Positions 36,272 through 50,970 of a stretch of DNA of 64,000 nucleotides are shown here, piece after piece. The notes beneath the pieces were generated by a model. The model saw only the letters and a program-made list of their open reading frames with translations. It was not told the DNA's origin and did not search any database. The DNA comes from Edolisoma coerulescens (taxonomy: Eukaryota > Chordata > Aves > Passeriformes > Campephagidae): NCBI GenBank assembly GCA_013397115.1, contig VWZW01002576.1:124001-188000 (forward strand), written 5' to 3'. Within the stretch, counting starts at the first letter, position 1. Each line of letters begins with the position of its first letter. The position numbers were made by a program, and so were the translations under genes.

Positions 36272-39200
36272 CAATAAGAATACTCAACTTTACTTATTAC
36301 TGTATTTTAAGAGACCTTTTGAACAAAACCAATATTTTATTGTGCAAAATACTGAGATGCACTTTCAGAAAACATGTTCTGGCACAACTGCCAGGTGGCT
36401 GCTCACTTTAAATCAGGATCCAAACATTTCCACGGTGCTCCCACAAAGCCACAGCGCTGGGCATCGCCAAGATGTCATTTACATGACCCAGCAAGAAGTT
36501 CCACCTCCCCTTGGCTGTGACACGCAAAGGGCCTTGTGCATTCTGAGCATGTTGAGAATGCACTGGCAAGGGTCCACGTGGAAATTTTCTGTGCTCCAGC
36601 CCTGAAAAACCTCCTCAGACTCTTCAAAAAGAACCTATCTGGGATAGGGATGTTATTGACACTTTTCTCTTAACTTCTATAGGTTGAATACAGTAGAGAA
36701 TGACAAATATTCACATTTTTTGATGTGTGCTTGGGTTCAGAGAAAAACATCTCTTGTCTAGAAACATGTCTGGTGATGGGGGACCAAGTGACCTATTTCT
36801 TTCCAGTCAGCCAAGAAATGTGCCATCCTCCCACTGTCTTTCAGCTGTTTTGCTGCAGCCAGAAACTACAGACAAATGGCAACGTGCAAGAACAAAAATA
36901 ATAATATGAGCTTTGTATTGCTTTGACCCTTCCAAATTCAAGCTCAGCTGGAGGTCTGCGAGCAGTCAGATCAGTTGTTGTTTTATCCAAACTAGCTCAT
37001 CCATCCCTAATCAAGATGCTAGCACTGAGCTGCCTTGATCCTCTTGTATTCAGTGCACAGCATTTCCGTGCTCCTCAGAAAAGGATCCCACTTTAGACCA
37101 TGCTCAGCCAAGAGTGTTTTTCCATCAGGAATCCACAGGTGCAAGCTCTCTGGCTCCGGCTTTGCTCGGCGTGGGAGCTGATTGTGTATCCCCTGCATGA
37201 CCACTCAGACCTGTGCCTCTTAACCTCTGCAGGGCTGAGAATCAGTGCCGTGTTCAGCACGAAGCAGGAGCAAACTCACCTAATTAGCCCTCTCTGCTTC
37301 CTCCTGGAGTGACATCTCCCAAAGCATCGCTCCCTCCTTGAGGCTCAGCCTGCAGTCTTCCTCCCAGGGGTAAAGGAGGTACATTTTCCCACTCCAAAGG
37401 AGTCATGGCACATTCCTCTTCTCAGGTCTCTCTCTTCCTAACCCCCCTGGGCAGCTTTCCAGGGTAATTGAGTGCCAGTTCCTGTCCCAAACCTCCAGGC
37501 ATGTTAACTAAAGGAAATACATGAGCAGCTGGGAAGAAGAGGAGAATACAGCACCACAGCATATTCCAAGGTCCTGGGATTTGTCTTGTAAGTGAGAACT
37601 GAACAGAGCACAATGTGCCTGCTGTTTGCTCCAGATACCTGCATTTCCCTACTGTTAATCAGTACTCAGAAGACCAACGCACACAGAGACACAACAGGGA
37701 GAATGTCCTCTTCACCCTTGATTTAGGCTGAGATGAGAAGTCTGGTTTTAATGAATTACCTGGCTACACGTAGCAGTGGAAATCCATCATGGATTCCAGG
37801 TCCCTTTGGTAGAGGGATCAGGTTTTGCTTTGCCCTTGCTTGCATGCTCTGCAGAAAAGGAAAATAAATAGCTCTTAAGCCAACTCTAAAAAGATTCTTG
37901 TGCAGTTGGTGTCGGGAGGTACAGCAGAGTAAAAGTTGACTGTGCCCTCGTCACACTTTTAACTACAAAAACAGAGGAAAAGGTTACCTACCAGGACTTT
38001 GCAGGAAACCATGCCACAGAAATGCAGAACTTCTGTTTTGCGTAGTTACCCTGCTATAAAATTTGCTAAAAGGAGCAAATTTCTTAGCACCTTTTAAGAA
38101 AATGTGGCTATCAAGATGGTAACCAACAAGAAGCAAATGAGGACAGTGGCCATGAGCACACCTATGACATATATTTTGTCATAGGCTCATATTATACAAG
38201 CAGGATTGCCAGAAAACAGTGCACTAAGTTATTTTTTTTTCTTTTAACATTAAAAAGCAGATAAGCTTGTCCAGGGAATTTGCTGATGAAGGGGGTTCCC
38301 ACACGTCTCATTGCATGGTGGGCTCTTTATGATAGCTCCAGCAAAAAGATGCATTATTTTAGTGCAGGGAAGGTGGAAAGAATGAAAAACCAGGCAACCA
38401 CAAGGCTACCTTGGAGCTACAGACCCTCTGAAAGCAAAACACTGCTGCTGCATTTTCTCTTCTGCTGCAGAGCCCAGGGTGGCCCTCCAGTTGTGTTTGA
38501 TTTAGCTGACTCCATTTAGATGTCTCAAGCAGCCACTGCCCTTGAACAGAGGCCATGTGACACGCGGAACTGACAGCTTCCATGGGCTGTCTGAAACACA
38601 TCTTGGAGCTCAGGCTCCCCCAGCAACTACACTGTGATAAGAAATCATCTCTTGTAAACTTCAGCCCCAAGTAGCTGCTCACAGTCCATTTGTGACAGTG
38701 TTTGTTTTCCCCACTGTAATTTTTCAGACACTGTCATACTCTATTTACTCACATTGCTGTGGCTTTTGGGAGACTTAATTTTAATTGATGTTTTACTGTT
38801 CTAAGGTAATTCTACACCATTATTCAAATAATAGATGTGCACACATTTCTGTTATAAATATGCAGTCAGATACATGTGTTATAATATTGACTCCTCTCAA
38901 ATTAAATTTTAGACATTTTTAATGGCAAAGAAACTACTGATATGTATTTATGGACAGAAAGGTGCAGTGAAACTTCCACCCATCCAAAATAAATCATGAT
39001 TTATTTCTTAAAACCATCCTTGCCCAAAATTGCTGTTTAATTAATCACTCAGTGCCCATGCTCTGGGGATATGTGTATTTCCTTTATTTTTTTGAGTAAG
39101 CTCTGAGACCTCAGTCAGTTTAGCACAATACCAGTAGGTGGAGTAATGGTAAAGCAAATATCTGCTACAGCTATTTATATTTATAAACAGCCATTTTTAA

Positions 39201-42200
39201 TATCTTTTGCCGAGATTTGCCTGAACTAGTTGTACATACGTATATCTGCAAGAAACATCTATACATAGAACGATCTATTACTTACATGTACACACTTAAA
39301 AACATATAGATTAAAAGAAAATACTTAATACATAAGTGATGAAGCACTTCTTTGTCTTAAATCTAGCTTTCTTTGCAGTTTTCTTCTATTTCTACATATT
39401 GGGCAATACATTTTGTGAACTGTGCTACAAGAAACCCTGCATTCCCACACACTCAAAGAGAGCTGATCAGCACCTGAAGGGAGCAAGGACTCGCTGCAAG
39501 TTCCACTTTGGAATTGAGGTCAGTTGAGATGTGAGAGACAGCTTTGGTTAATAGTGTCATGTCCTTGCCAACCTGCAGTTGTGCAGCGTGCCCAAAGCCT
39601 TCAGTGCACTGGCTAGGAGCATCATTAGCAAGACCTTTGTCCCATGCCAGGGTGGAGGATGGCTGTCATGGGTGAATGCCCTTACATGAAGTAAAAGTTT
39701 CTATGAATGCAGCTGCTATTTCTTCCTCCTCTCCGTTGCATAAAATCCTCCCAGCTATTCCCCAGGACTTCAGATAAACACTAGCAACTTCCAAGATTTC
39801 AGGTAGGTAACAAAGCAGAGCCTTAACAAATGCTTAAGAGCTCAACAATCACTGCAGCAGCTTGTTCTCCTAAAGCAGTAATTTTAAGCCTCAAATTAAA
39901 GTCACTCCCCTATGTGCTCTCAAAATATAGAAACTTTAGAGAATGAAACCAACGTGCACTGAAAGAAATAATCTCATTTGGACTGCAACCTGGAGTTTTT
40001 GTTCAGGCAAAATTCCTACCACTCAGATGCAGGGATAAAACAAGCAGGCACAAGTCCCTCAGTCAGTATATGAAGAAAACTGCTCATTTTCACTGTGTTA
40101 TTATTAATGTCTTTTCTGAGTCACCATATTCAGATAAGAAGTGCAGTACACTTCTGTACAGCTATCTCAGAATGATGTCTGAACCATAATGAAGAAAATA
40201 CATTCCCTAATATCAGTGCTCATTTTATAAGTAAAATGACTGAAACTGAGCTTTGATTGCATGCAAAAATTAAAAACTTGGTCAGGTTATCACCATCATT
40301 CTTCAGCTAGGAGATTCACAAGAAAATCATATGTGCAGGAGTCTCATTTTGCTCTTAGTGATCATATTAAATTGCAAATACCAACACAGAAGGAAAAAAA
40401 GGACAAGATTTCCTCTGTAAAATTAATATAGGTCTAAAGAACTGTAAATATCAGTCTCATTATGTGCACTACCGAGTATAGGTAAGGTTATTTCCCCTAT
40501 CACCATTTGTTCTATGCAGCTATGTGGGGATTATTAATATTAAAGCATCTCAGTCTCCCCACCAAATCCACAAGTTCAAGAAAACATTTTCTCACATTAA
40601 TTTTAAAATACTGGATCCATCTGTGCTACCTTCTTCAGGATTGCTCAAGCTCATTATATTTTTACTCTGATTCTGTTTTTAAATTACTTATGATTCATTT
40701 GGGGTTTTTTTTAATCCTTTTTGCATGTAGTATTCAGTAAACCAAGAGTACCTGTACTCTTGCCCCTGCTAATGCAAGCACTGCCGTACAATCATCTTCT
40801 ACCTCCCTATTTTTCTCTGGGAGAAAAGGGGGATGTGCAGAATAACAGATATTTCAAACTAACCACCTATCTTCTGTCAGACAAAACACAGTCATACCCC
40901 TGAAAACAAACATAACCTCAACTTATACCAGAGAAAGCAAGTGAGCAAAAGATGAGGGTAAAATACACCATAATCATTCAATAAAAAGAGCTGGAATATT
41001 AAGGGAGTCATGAATTAGCATGTTCTCAAGAGATCACGCTCGAAATATCTGACATGTTTTGACACGTATGGAAGGAGTAAATGAGTTTGAAAGTTAAAGA
41101 AGAAAGGAAGGTTTTGCAGAGCTGTTGCTTCACTCAGGGCCGTATTCTTCGAGCTGCTGTGCCCTTTTGGCAGCTCCTGCAGCCTTGGCAGTGAAAGGAG
41201 TCAGCCAGGGCACACCCTGCACAAGAGGGGAGGTGGCCTCCAGCACCGGCCCCCTTTGGCAGCCAACAAGGCAGAAGACAAGGGCCCCCCCAAGATCCAA
41301 GGCAGCAGAGGCAGGGGCAGGGCTGCGAGGATGGGCCCAGGGTACAGGTGAATGTGTCACACAGGGTTGCTGTGGCTTTTTCTCAAAAGGTAACCCCAGC
41401 TCACCCCTCTGCACTGCTCCTTGCTGGCTGCTACACTGGCTCCTCATTTCTTCTTGCTTTGAAGCAGCAAAAAGTATGACTGTCTGGGAAAGAAAACCCC
41501 ACCTTTTTTAGCAGCTGAGAGCATGAAATTCGGTTCATATCCGATCATTTGGAAAAAGGGAGCATGAAGGAGTAGGCTCATATCACACACTGGCACTTAT
41601 TCTTCTTCTGCCTCACATCCCATACCCCTGGCAGAATAGGACCTACTACCCGAATTTCAGGCTCGTCTTCTTCAAAAGAGACAAAAATGTCTTTCTTCTT
41701 CTTTTCTTCTCCCTGTGTTTCCATCTTAATTGAGACCAAAATTGTTTTCTGCAGAGGCTTTTATTCTCATCTCAGGAGGATTTAGACTGAATAGGAATTC
41801 CCCCAATTTTCAAAATGATCACCTACTGTTACTCCAAGGTTACAAGTTGAGAGCTCAAAACCCAGAACTATTTTGAGAAAAATCATATTATCTGCATCAA
41901 TTTTCTAATCAATCAATATACTTGTCTCCCCCTTTCATTTTTTTATCTCCCCCCCCCAGCCCCTTCTTTTTCAGATTTGCTCTGGAAGAAGGGCATTGAC
42001 CCTTTACTGTAGTCTCCTGTCTGCTCCCATGGAATCCTGTCCATGGGAAAAAAAATCCTGTAGCATTTATGACAAGGGCCTTCTCCACTGATGACAGAAA
42101 AGATGAACCATGTCAGTTTTGCACTCAGACTTAATCTGACTACAGAGTTTTCAGATTACGTTCTACCTTGCCATTCACAGTTATACACAGCATAAGGTCG

Positions 42201-42736
42201 GGAGGTCTGACATGAGGTGTTAGGGGATGATTTAGTGTATGTATTTGCCCTTTTGATTTGTTTCTTGATGTTTCCAAGTCCAGAGAGCCCCTTTGCATAA
42301 ATCTTATCTGATGCTGCCCAGAAAGATAAGCTCCCAATATTGCAGTCCCTTCTGCTGGTGCTGTTTCATAACTCTGCATCCCATTTCCGTGCCTGCGAGG
42401 GGCTGTGTCTCCCTGTTATGGTTTGCAGCATTTCATACATTACTATCCGTGCTCAGAGCCACAGAGAAAAGAGAGTTTGGAAAGCAAAAGGGAAGTGGGT
42501 CTTAGTCAGATTTGCTATGCTATGAGGCAGAAATCAAGGGCAGGTCTGGAAGCTCTTGGCGGAAAATGAGACAAGAGAAAGTAAAGCGGTGGCAGAGGGG
42601 CATGAATGAAAACCAGACCACTTCTGAGAACTTGGATATACTGCAGGTGAAATCCTATATTTAGCAGAAATATTTTTCTTGCCTAAAAGAGCTGTAAGAA
42701 ACTAACAGAGTCCTGCATGCAGATCTTAGGCTTACA

Positions 42737-42815
42737 GATTAATTCAGGTTGGAAGTGACCTTGGGAGGTCATCTGCTCCAACCTCCAGCTCAAAGCACAG
42801 TCTGAGCTGAATCCA
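42737..42815 (-). mobile_element. Short CR1-like LINE 3' fragment, minus orientation
   Basis: In reverse sense it holds the CR1 3' block 'TTCAGGTTGGAAGTGACCTT', then 'GGGAGGTCATCTGCTCCAAC' and 'CTCAAAGCACAG'. The 8-mer tail is lost. About 80 bp is recognisable, so it is an old or strongly truncated copy. Confidence 0.75.
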
Positions 42816-43674
42816 TTCCCACTCTGCATTTGTGGGCAGGCATGTAATGAATACCATATCCTCAACCAAGAGTCCTGGTCCAAGAAAAATATAAATAAAA
42901 AAAATCAGGTCTCACCTCCTAAAGTAGCTTGACATCTGCAAGGTAAAGGATGCATCCAGGAGTAACTAACATAGGTATTCATTACACTATCACTTCAAAG
43001 CACAGCTTTCACATGTTAGCAGCAGCCTTCTTACAGCTTTGCCTTATCTGCAGTAGCACGAAATCTCAAGTAACACGCAGAAAAATGAGTTACAGCAATG
43101 CTTCAGTGGTAGGGGGATCAGAGGAAACCTCAAGAAAGATGTGAGGAAAATGTCCTTAGAGTCCTCCTAAATTTTCTATATAGAACTGCAAAATGTGCTA
43201 TAGCGAGAAACAAGATTCCCCACAGAGTTCATGTAAATGAGAGCTCTAAAAATGTGTGCTAGATACCAGAGGATTTGTTCATTATTAAACTTATATTGTG
43301 TTTACCTGTGTAGTGCAAGATTGAGGAAGACTTAATTGCATGCTATGTCCTTGCCCTCTGACCTTCATGTTAATTACATTTTGCTACAGTGAGAAATAGA
43401 TGCACCATTTTCTCTTATTTCCCTTGGACTGAGACAGTTATTAATTCCTAATAAGATAGCTTTTTCCATCTGCAGAAGGCTATATTTTCTTTTCATTGCA
43501 TGCACAGTACTCCCAGAAGCTTTTAATTTGCATATATTGGAGATCACTTCACCCATTTAACACTTCCAAAGTAAACCTGCTTAGAGCCACCGTGTGGCTG
43601 TGCTCTGGGGTTTCATCTCCTCCTGGTCTGTAATCATAACACCCACAGAAATTAGCAAGATGAGGAGGAGTGAG

Positions 43675-43698
43675 GTGTGTGTATACATATATATATAT
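43675..43698 (+). repeat. Short GT/TA microsatellite
   Basis: GTGTGTGTATACATATATATATAT, 24 bases, interrupted once or twice. Confidence 0.8.
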
Positions 43699-46600
43699 CC
43701 TCACACATATATTATGAGTGTGCACAAGGAGCAGGGCTGCCTGGTGTCTTCACTGAGGTTCATTTTTTGAAGTGTTAAATGTAAAGTCTGATCTTCAACA
43801 TGCTTCCCACTCTTCCTGTGGAGCTGTTATTGCCATGTCGTGTGGCTTAGTTTCCAACAAAGACGAGGCTCTTTTCTGCATCAGTAAAGATTTGCTTTTT
43901 TTAAAAGAATCTTTAAGAATGTTCTTTCTCTTTCAGATGGGATATTAATTGAAATTATATTCTACTCCCATCCTCACCTACTAGCTTAATAGTCATCACA
44001 TTGTACAAATTATTTTTAATACCTTGAAAAATTCATTAAGTGAACAAAAGATCCTGACATAAGTCATAAGATCTTTTTTTTCCTCAGATGTGAAGTTAAT
44101 AAAAAAGGACTCTAGAATATTAAGGTCTACTTCTTAAGCCACCTTTCTTCCCATTTTAAAGAAGGGTCTTTCTGCTTATTTCCAGCAAATTTAGACACTA
44201 AGCTCTGACCAAAGATATTATTAAATCAGAGGGTTTTAACATGTGCGAACCTTACAGCAAAAAAGGGAGATTTTCAGAATGAGACTTATTTTCTTTGTTA
44301 AGAGACTGAGCACAGAAGGCAGAAGTTAAGCTGCTTCTTAGATTTCAAACAGGGTAAAAGCTGCCATTTATAAGAGACCTTCAGTCCTCAGAAAAGTTTC
44401 TGCCACACAGGCAAATAAATTTAGATGGAGAAGGAAAGAGAAAGCACAGCCTGTGTGGTGACAGTGGAAGCACCATGCCCTGCTGGAGCCTGCAGAGGTG
44501 CTAAAAGGGCTGAAAATCAGTTGTTGTCACCAGCACAACTCAGTTTCTCTGAACTGTCAAACATTAAGAACATATCCTTGTCTTCCTCAAAGTTCAAGGC
44601 AGTTCTCCAGTGCCGATATACTCGGGTTATGTCCACATGTGCTCTGGCTTTGCACCCCAATGAACGAGAATTATCATCAGGCTTACCTGTTGATAAAAAA
44701 CCCCAAAACTTTATGCCTTTTTTTTTTCCTTTTTTCTTCCTATTTTTCTCACCCTACAACCCCAACAGAGTTGGAATTTGAGAGAATCGATCCAGTGAAA
44801 GCCTGCAATAACATGGATTTGGGATGAGAGGCAATTTGTGTTTTGTGATAATCCTTGAGAACCAAGCAGCAGGGTAATGGACAGAACGATTTATTCTCCC
44901 ACAAGCCTATTTACTCCAAGTCTTCCCCAGCCCAGAAAGCCATTTTAACGTAATTTCCCACTCCCTGGTCAGTGGCACTTCAGCTTGCCTTGTCAGGAGC
45001 TGTAGGACAGGGCTGGTGGGGGAAGGAGAACACCACACCCTCTTGTGCCTGGCGTTTTCCACTCCCTGCACTACTCAATCCCAATTAGCTCAAAGCCATT
45101 GTGAAATTATCAGGAACAGAAACTTAGTCCATGTTAACACTTAACAGACTTACAGTTGCAAAAGTAAAAAAAAATACTTTTTTTCAGGAAAATTTCTTTC
45201 CTTTAACTGGTAATTCTGGTTTTGCACATAGTGTAAATATCTAAACCTGTATGTGTTTACTTACATGGCATTTTTTTTCCCTACTTATTTGAGATTTTCA
45301 AAGATAACTAAATCAGTCAGAAATCAATAGAATTCCCCACAGATAAGCATAAGTAACTCATTATGTCATAGCTTATATTGGTTTTTCTCAAGTTGCTCTA
45401 GAGCCATCCATTCTATTTGACCAGTGTGTAAAATTTTCCTTTCCAGGAAGCCAGGGGGCAATTGCAAGAGAAAACTGCTCATCCTTCTCAAAATAATGGT
45501 CTTTTAGTACAGGCTTGACTTGAAATCCAGTGGGATTGAGCACACCTAAGTGCTGTTTCATGTGAACTGGCACCCTTCATGGCTCTCAAAGTTTCTTGGG
45601 CATACATTTATTTGACCGTGCAGAGCAGAAGTGGTGGGAAGGTTAAATAAACCAACATATCTGAAACGTCTTTTCCCTTGTTGCATTTCACTGCATAAGA
45701 ACCTGCCTCCACTTAGATGCAACCAAGCCTTCCATAAAAAAAATAATTACTGGTTGACCGATCCTGACACAGCTACAAAAATCCTTCTGCAGCCCATTTT
45801 AGTAAAGGGCCCTCCATACTTCAGGTATTTATCCAACTTTGCTCAACATCCCATCTTGACAGAATGGTTGATTAATCAGAACTGTTTGCAGCACGGTAAC
45901 ATCCCAGACGTGCACTAGAGGGTAACATATAATGCATTGCAAAATAATTCTACCCATCTCTTTCAAACACATGACGTATGTCCAGGGCTTTTAAACTCTA
46001 TGTGACTGCCATACCCATATTTCATATTTTAGAGGAGCATCTAGCAATCTAATGTGGTAGAATCCTGAAAATTAATTAAATCCTTGGTCTTTCTACTCTG
46101 ATTTCCAGTTACTGCCCAATGCAGTGATCATATTCTCATATGTGATTGAGGTAACTCACTATTGTTTTCCACTAAAACAAATTTCTGCACAGCTAATCAA
46201 ACAAGGTCCACTAATAGCAGTTTGTTTGATTTAGCCTGCAGCCCATAAGGATCTCTGAAAGCTTAGATTCAAAAAAATTCTAATAATCCCCATCACTTCA
46301 TCATGGAAAATTAGGCTGAGGCTAACAATTCAAATAGGCAAGAGAAAACCACCAAGTTTGATATTTGATACAGCAGCACAGCAAGTAATGAACACATGAC
46401 ACACTACTACCTTTCTCATCCAAGCTCTCAACCTTTTTTTTTGTCTTGGAGTTGATTTTTAATTTTTTTTAATCCATTCATGGGTAGCATCATAAACTTT
46501 GCAGCTGGAGCCCTCAGCACCAGGTTAAGAATTGCATAATGATGCCAAAACTGCTTCTACTTTTGTCATTTAGTGCACATAGTCTTAAATCCAAACAGGG

Positions 46601-48796
46601 TTGTTAAAGATTAAAAGCAAAATAAATGGTCTAAAAAAGCCAGATAAGCTAAATGGTTACAGATTATACACGTCTCAGTTCAAAATCATTAATGACTCTC
46701 AGAGTAAGAGATTAAAAGACAAAAATAACCTAATTAGAAAAGATTTACAGTGGGGAGTTGAATTATTTGTGCTCAGAGCAAGGCAGGATTTGATCTGAAG
46801 CACACGACAATGCATCGGCAGTGATGAGGATGATCAGGAATGTTAACTAGCACACCTCTGCCCTAAACCGACCAAAATTGTGTGAAGAATAGCTGAAAAC
46901 AATTTGAACATAACATCTTGGATATAATGTCTGAGAACTTAGCTCACTTTGCACTGTCTGAACAAAAAGAATGTTTAATTGTGAGCTTTCAGATATTTCC
47001 TTCACTGTATCTGTAGTATGCAAAGCAGTGAATTTCAATAGCAAATTTCAACAAAAGCATGTCTATTTATAAGCAACCCTTATGCTATATTTGTGAAGGG
47101 AATGCTGAGTAAAAGGTGGCTATACTACTGGGGTTGGATGATTTCTTAACCATCAGCAGGAAAGCTGCAAAATAATTTTGACTGAACTGAGCACTCAAGG
47201 GTAAATTCAGATTTTCAGTTACCCATGTGTAATGCCAGTGATTTGCATTCAAGAAATTGTGGGTAGAATTTGGCCTCAAGGAAATAGCTTGTGTTAGTGC
47301 CATAACCTTTGTTTTACAGGGAGTACAACATTTGGCCCAGAGGAAAAACACACCTCTTGTAAACCAGGTAAGCAAATGGGCACAGACCTGCTCAAGACAT
47401 CACCAGCATAAATCAGAAATAATCTCATTTCCATTTAAAAAGAAACTAACACTGTATGAAAGAGAGGTCTGCATGGTTGTTCTGATTTTGGTGTTAGAGA
47501 GGGATTTTGGATTGTACTCTTTGGACGGGTGAACTCAGGTCTGTCTTTTTCGTTCAAATTCATTTCTAATTTACCCATTAGATGCTGATGGTTGGAATCT
47601 AAAGAATTTATTGCTAGATTTCTTTAGCTATTAAATTTTCCTGTAATCAGCTTCACCCATTCATGGCTACAGCAACACTGCTCCATGCTAATATCATCAA
47701 GATCTCTGCCTTGGTTAAATATCTCAGAGTGGGGCCAGAACTTTTTGCCTTCCAGATCTCTTCCAGCTCTCTTGAAAAGAACAACAACTTGTGACACTGT
47801 CATATAGAAAACACTGGGGGAGTAGATGATCATATCCTTAAGGACAACGTATTAAATTAACAAATGCATTTTTGAATCCTATTTGACTGCAAGATTGATT
47901 ACATTTCTGGCAGTGTTTATGCTTTCATTATTCTATTCTACATTCCCTTGTGTTCTGTGGGTCATTTTCAGCCCAGCTTATGCCCACTGCATAAGACTAT
48001 GGCGAGAAAAGCCTTAAGAGCAAGGCTGAAGAAGCTCAGCATACTTTTTGCCCCTGCCTATGGCTGAATTGCTGGTCACAGGACAGCCAAGCTGCATTAA
48101 AATCTATTGTGTATTTTTATTGCTGGTTCTGGCCAGGAGGCACTGCACGGAGATGACATCCATTGCCTTGCCTTAGCCAAGCTCCATTAGGAACGAGTAA
48201 CAGAAATATCCCTGTGGGCACACTTCCCCTTGCTAGCACGCTGCCTAAAATTCCAGCTCAAAATTTAGCTGGTATCACTGTGTTTATCACTGTTAACTAC
48301 AAGCAAAATGCTTATCTAATTATGCTAGCACTTCCTCCTTATTTCCTGTGGTTAAATCACCTGTAAAAAGTAGTTAAAAAATAATTTGCTTATCATTCTC
48401 TGGTTTATTTTTAACACTGCTAATCTGTGCAAGCATATGACTTAACTGCCACAAGGATTTTATGCAGCCTTAAACGCTGCTGTGAATATTCATCTTCTTT
48501 CCCAACTCCTACCTGATCTACAGGTAAGGCTTCAGGTACTAACACAAGGAATAGTTTTGTAACCCATTGTAAACACAAAGAGGATTATAAATTTTTCAGA
48601 GAGGTTTTATATTCAAACCAGTATGAAAAGAATGAAAATAAATCTACGAATACCATAATGATTTTGTTTTAGAAAAATCTTTGGACAGCAAACAAATGGA
48701 GGTTCTATATTAACAGAGCTGAGAAGCCATAATATAAGGAAGAAAAAAAACCCAGGAATTTTTATTTGATTGGTCTCTCTGTGGACTTGCTACTGC

Positions 48797-48900
48797 ATTA
48801 AAAAGAAAAAAACAACCCAAACCAAAAAAGCAAATAAAAAACCCAACAAAACAATATTCCCAGCCAACTAAAAATAAAAAACCTACTCAAAAATCCCTTA
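48797..48900 (+). repeat. A-rich low-complexity island
   Basis: The sequence consists of A runs separated by CC, G or T over about 100 bp. No LINE body or retrocopy was recognised upstream. Confidence 0.75.
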
Positions 48901-50610
48901 AATAATACTTCTACAGCCATGCTAGATATAAAAACAATAGGGAATTTTCAAGTTACATTAAAAAAGACCCCAAACTGACTCTGTTACCATAGCTTTAATA
49001 CTTGTATCAATATGATCATGAATGACTGAACTTAAGGTAAACAGAAATGAAGTCTTCATTTCAAAATCAAAAGCAAAACACAAAACAAATTTTGCATAAA
49101 ATTTCAGCCTCAGAGGCTGAGTAAGTGTGTGTTCTCCTGCTAAGTTTCGTTCCCTAGCCAAGGACATCTCTTGCTTTCAAACTTTAAGTATGAATAAGAA
49201 ATGTTTTAATGAATTCAAATCATAACCATCCAGTCCCTGAGGACTGGGGAAGAATCAATCTGTCTGGTTTAGTCTATTATAAAGCCATATTATTCCCATT
49301 TGAAGGAGATGCATCGTCTGTGAGGACACCATCCAGTTCATCCTTCCAGAACATGAGCATCTTTCCATTTTCACTAAGTTGCAGTTTCTCACACATGCCA
49401 TGTAGTACATTTCCATGGGGGAAAAAAAAGTAGAAATCTGCCACCAAGAATCCTGTCCTACTGAGATGGTCATCTGTGCTCTACAAACAAGAAATCTTTG
49501 TACTTGCAGAGGTACATAATTCAGCAGGTTTTTCTTCCGTGTACCTAACTGAATCCCTCACGCTTCACAAGCAAACAAAGACTGTGGAAAACACAGTTTC
49601 AGCTGACAAGGGGGATCCAGCTTGCCAGGCTGACTGGTCCCATCAGCACACAGCACTGATCCCTGGACAGCCAAATGCAAGTTTGGCTGCAGAAATTTCT
49701 CCGTGTGCAGGGAGACAAAAGCACGCACCTGCTTTTTCCAGGGTGCTGGGAGCTAAATTAAACATTTAGTGCTCAGCTCCTGCCTGGAGAGCCCAGCCTG
49801 GGGATGGGCAGCTGCTGCCTGTAATGGCACTGAGGGCACACCTCACCCTGGCTGCTTCCTTGCTCTCCTGAGCCCTGGAAAACTGCAGGGACTGGAGCAG
49901 GGTAACCTAAAGCTGGCAGGGCACCTGTGCCTTGCAGCCTACTCACTTGGAACACTGTGGTTTTCAGCACGGCTGTTCTTTCTCCATCCTGGTCATTGAT
50001 AGTTAAGTGATAATTAGGCATGAAAAAAATCACTTCAAGACCAGAAAGGAAAGCTGTATATCACTTTTATCCAATACAATAAATACAATTAAAAGGAACT
50101 ATTGCTGTCTCTCTTAGTTTTCCTCCGTATATATCAGCTGTCATTCCTTGAGCTTTAAAGTGCTTGAATAATAAACCTGCACAGAATTGAATTACTTCAG
50201 TAGCAAGTTGATTAGTTCCCACATCCAATAAAATGTCTGTGGTATCTCATATATTTGGCATTTAATGTTGTAATTAATAAGTCTTGATCATGTGCCTCTT
50301 ACAGCCACAGGTCAGTGACAACAGTGACATTCCCTTTCTCAGCAGGAAATTGAGCCTTCAAGACATTTTCCTAAGACACTTTCAATTATGATAAATTGTC
50401 AGATTTGCTTCAGTCATTTTGAGAACTACTTGAAGTATATCTTCCGAGGTAAAAGCAGTGCAAAGATATAAAGCAGAGTTGGTTGGAGTTTGTGCAAATC
50501 ACATTTTGGGGAATATTTCAACTTTTTTAGGATCATTATAGATTCCCAAGTGAAAAGTGTGCTTTTTCAAGTACATGTCTTTCCAACTTAATCTAGCATT
50601 TCCAGTAGAG

Positions 50611-50663
50611 GGCCAGATACGAAATTGCTTTAAATCTGTGTAGCTCCATTGATTTCAATGGGT
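50611..50663 (+). repeat. Possible ancient amniote interspersed repeat fragment
   Basis: The order GGCCAGAT, then TTTAAATCTGTGTAGCTCCA, then CCATTGATTTCAATGG resembles an old repeat with an 'ACTCCATTGACTTCAATGGAG' core, known to me from turtle and crocodilian genomes. The core here includes a perfect 7-bp inverted repeat at 50646-50661. The match is from memory and the fragment is short. Confidence 0.35.
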
Positions 50664-50941
50664 ACATGTTCAATTTATTCCACACAGGGATTTGTCCCTT
50701 TAATTTAATATGTTTCAAAGGCAATGTTGCAAAGTCATTTATACTCCTTTTCCTTTTAATGACATATGCAGGAGATTATTATTTTTTAACATTATTTTGT
50801 TAAATATCAGGACGTTATTTGCTCCATTTTTCCAATTATGTTGACAGTGTGACCATGAAAATACTAGTAAACATACAAGGGTAGAGGTATTTTTATGCAT
50901 TATCATCTAAAACACGTGAGATATAGTCCAGACAGAAGGTT

Positions 50942-50970
50942 GGGGGGGAAAAAAAAAGGAAAGAAAAAAG
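50942..50970 (+). repeat. Pure purine tract
   Basis: A G7 run followed by A-rich sequence with scattered G, 29 bases without a pyrimidine. Confidence 0.85.

Larger units (their letters stand above)
35163..42736. other. Unique AT-rich noncoding stretch
   Basis: No gene was recognised. It contains a perfect 8-bp inverted repeat at 35963-35982, a (TA)10 microsatellite at 36252-36271, a GC-rich patch at about 41120-41420 that is open on both strands without resembling a protein, and a C9 run at 41949-41957. Part of 35930-36170 is dense in TAAT cores. Confidence 0.5.

Noticed and set aside
41125..41511. GC-rich 128-codon plus-strand frame with a 105-codon minus-strand frame
   Set aside because: Both strands are open because the segment is GC-rich; neither resembles a known protein and there are no splice or promoter signals that select one.
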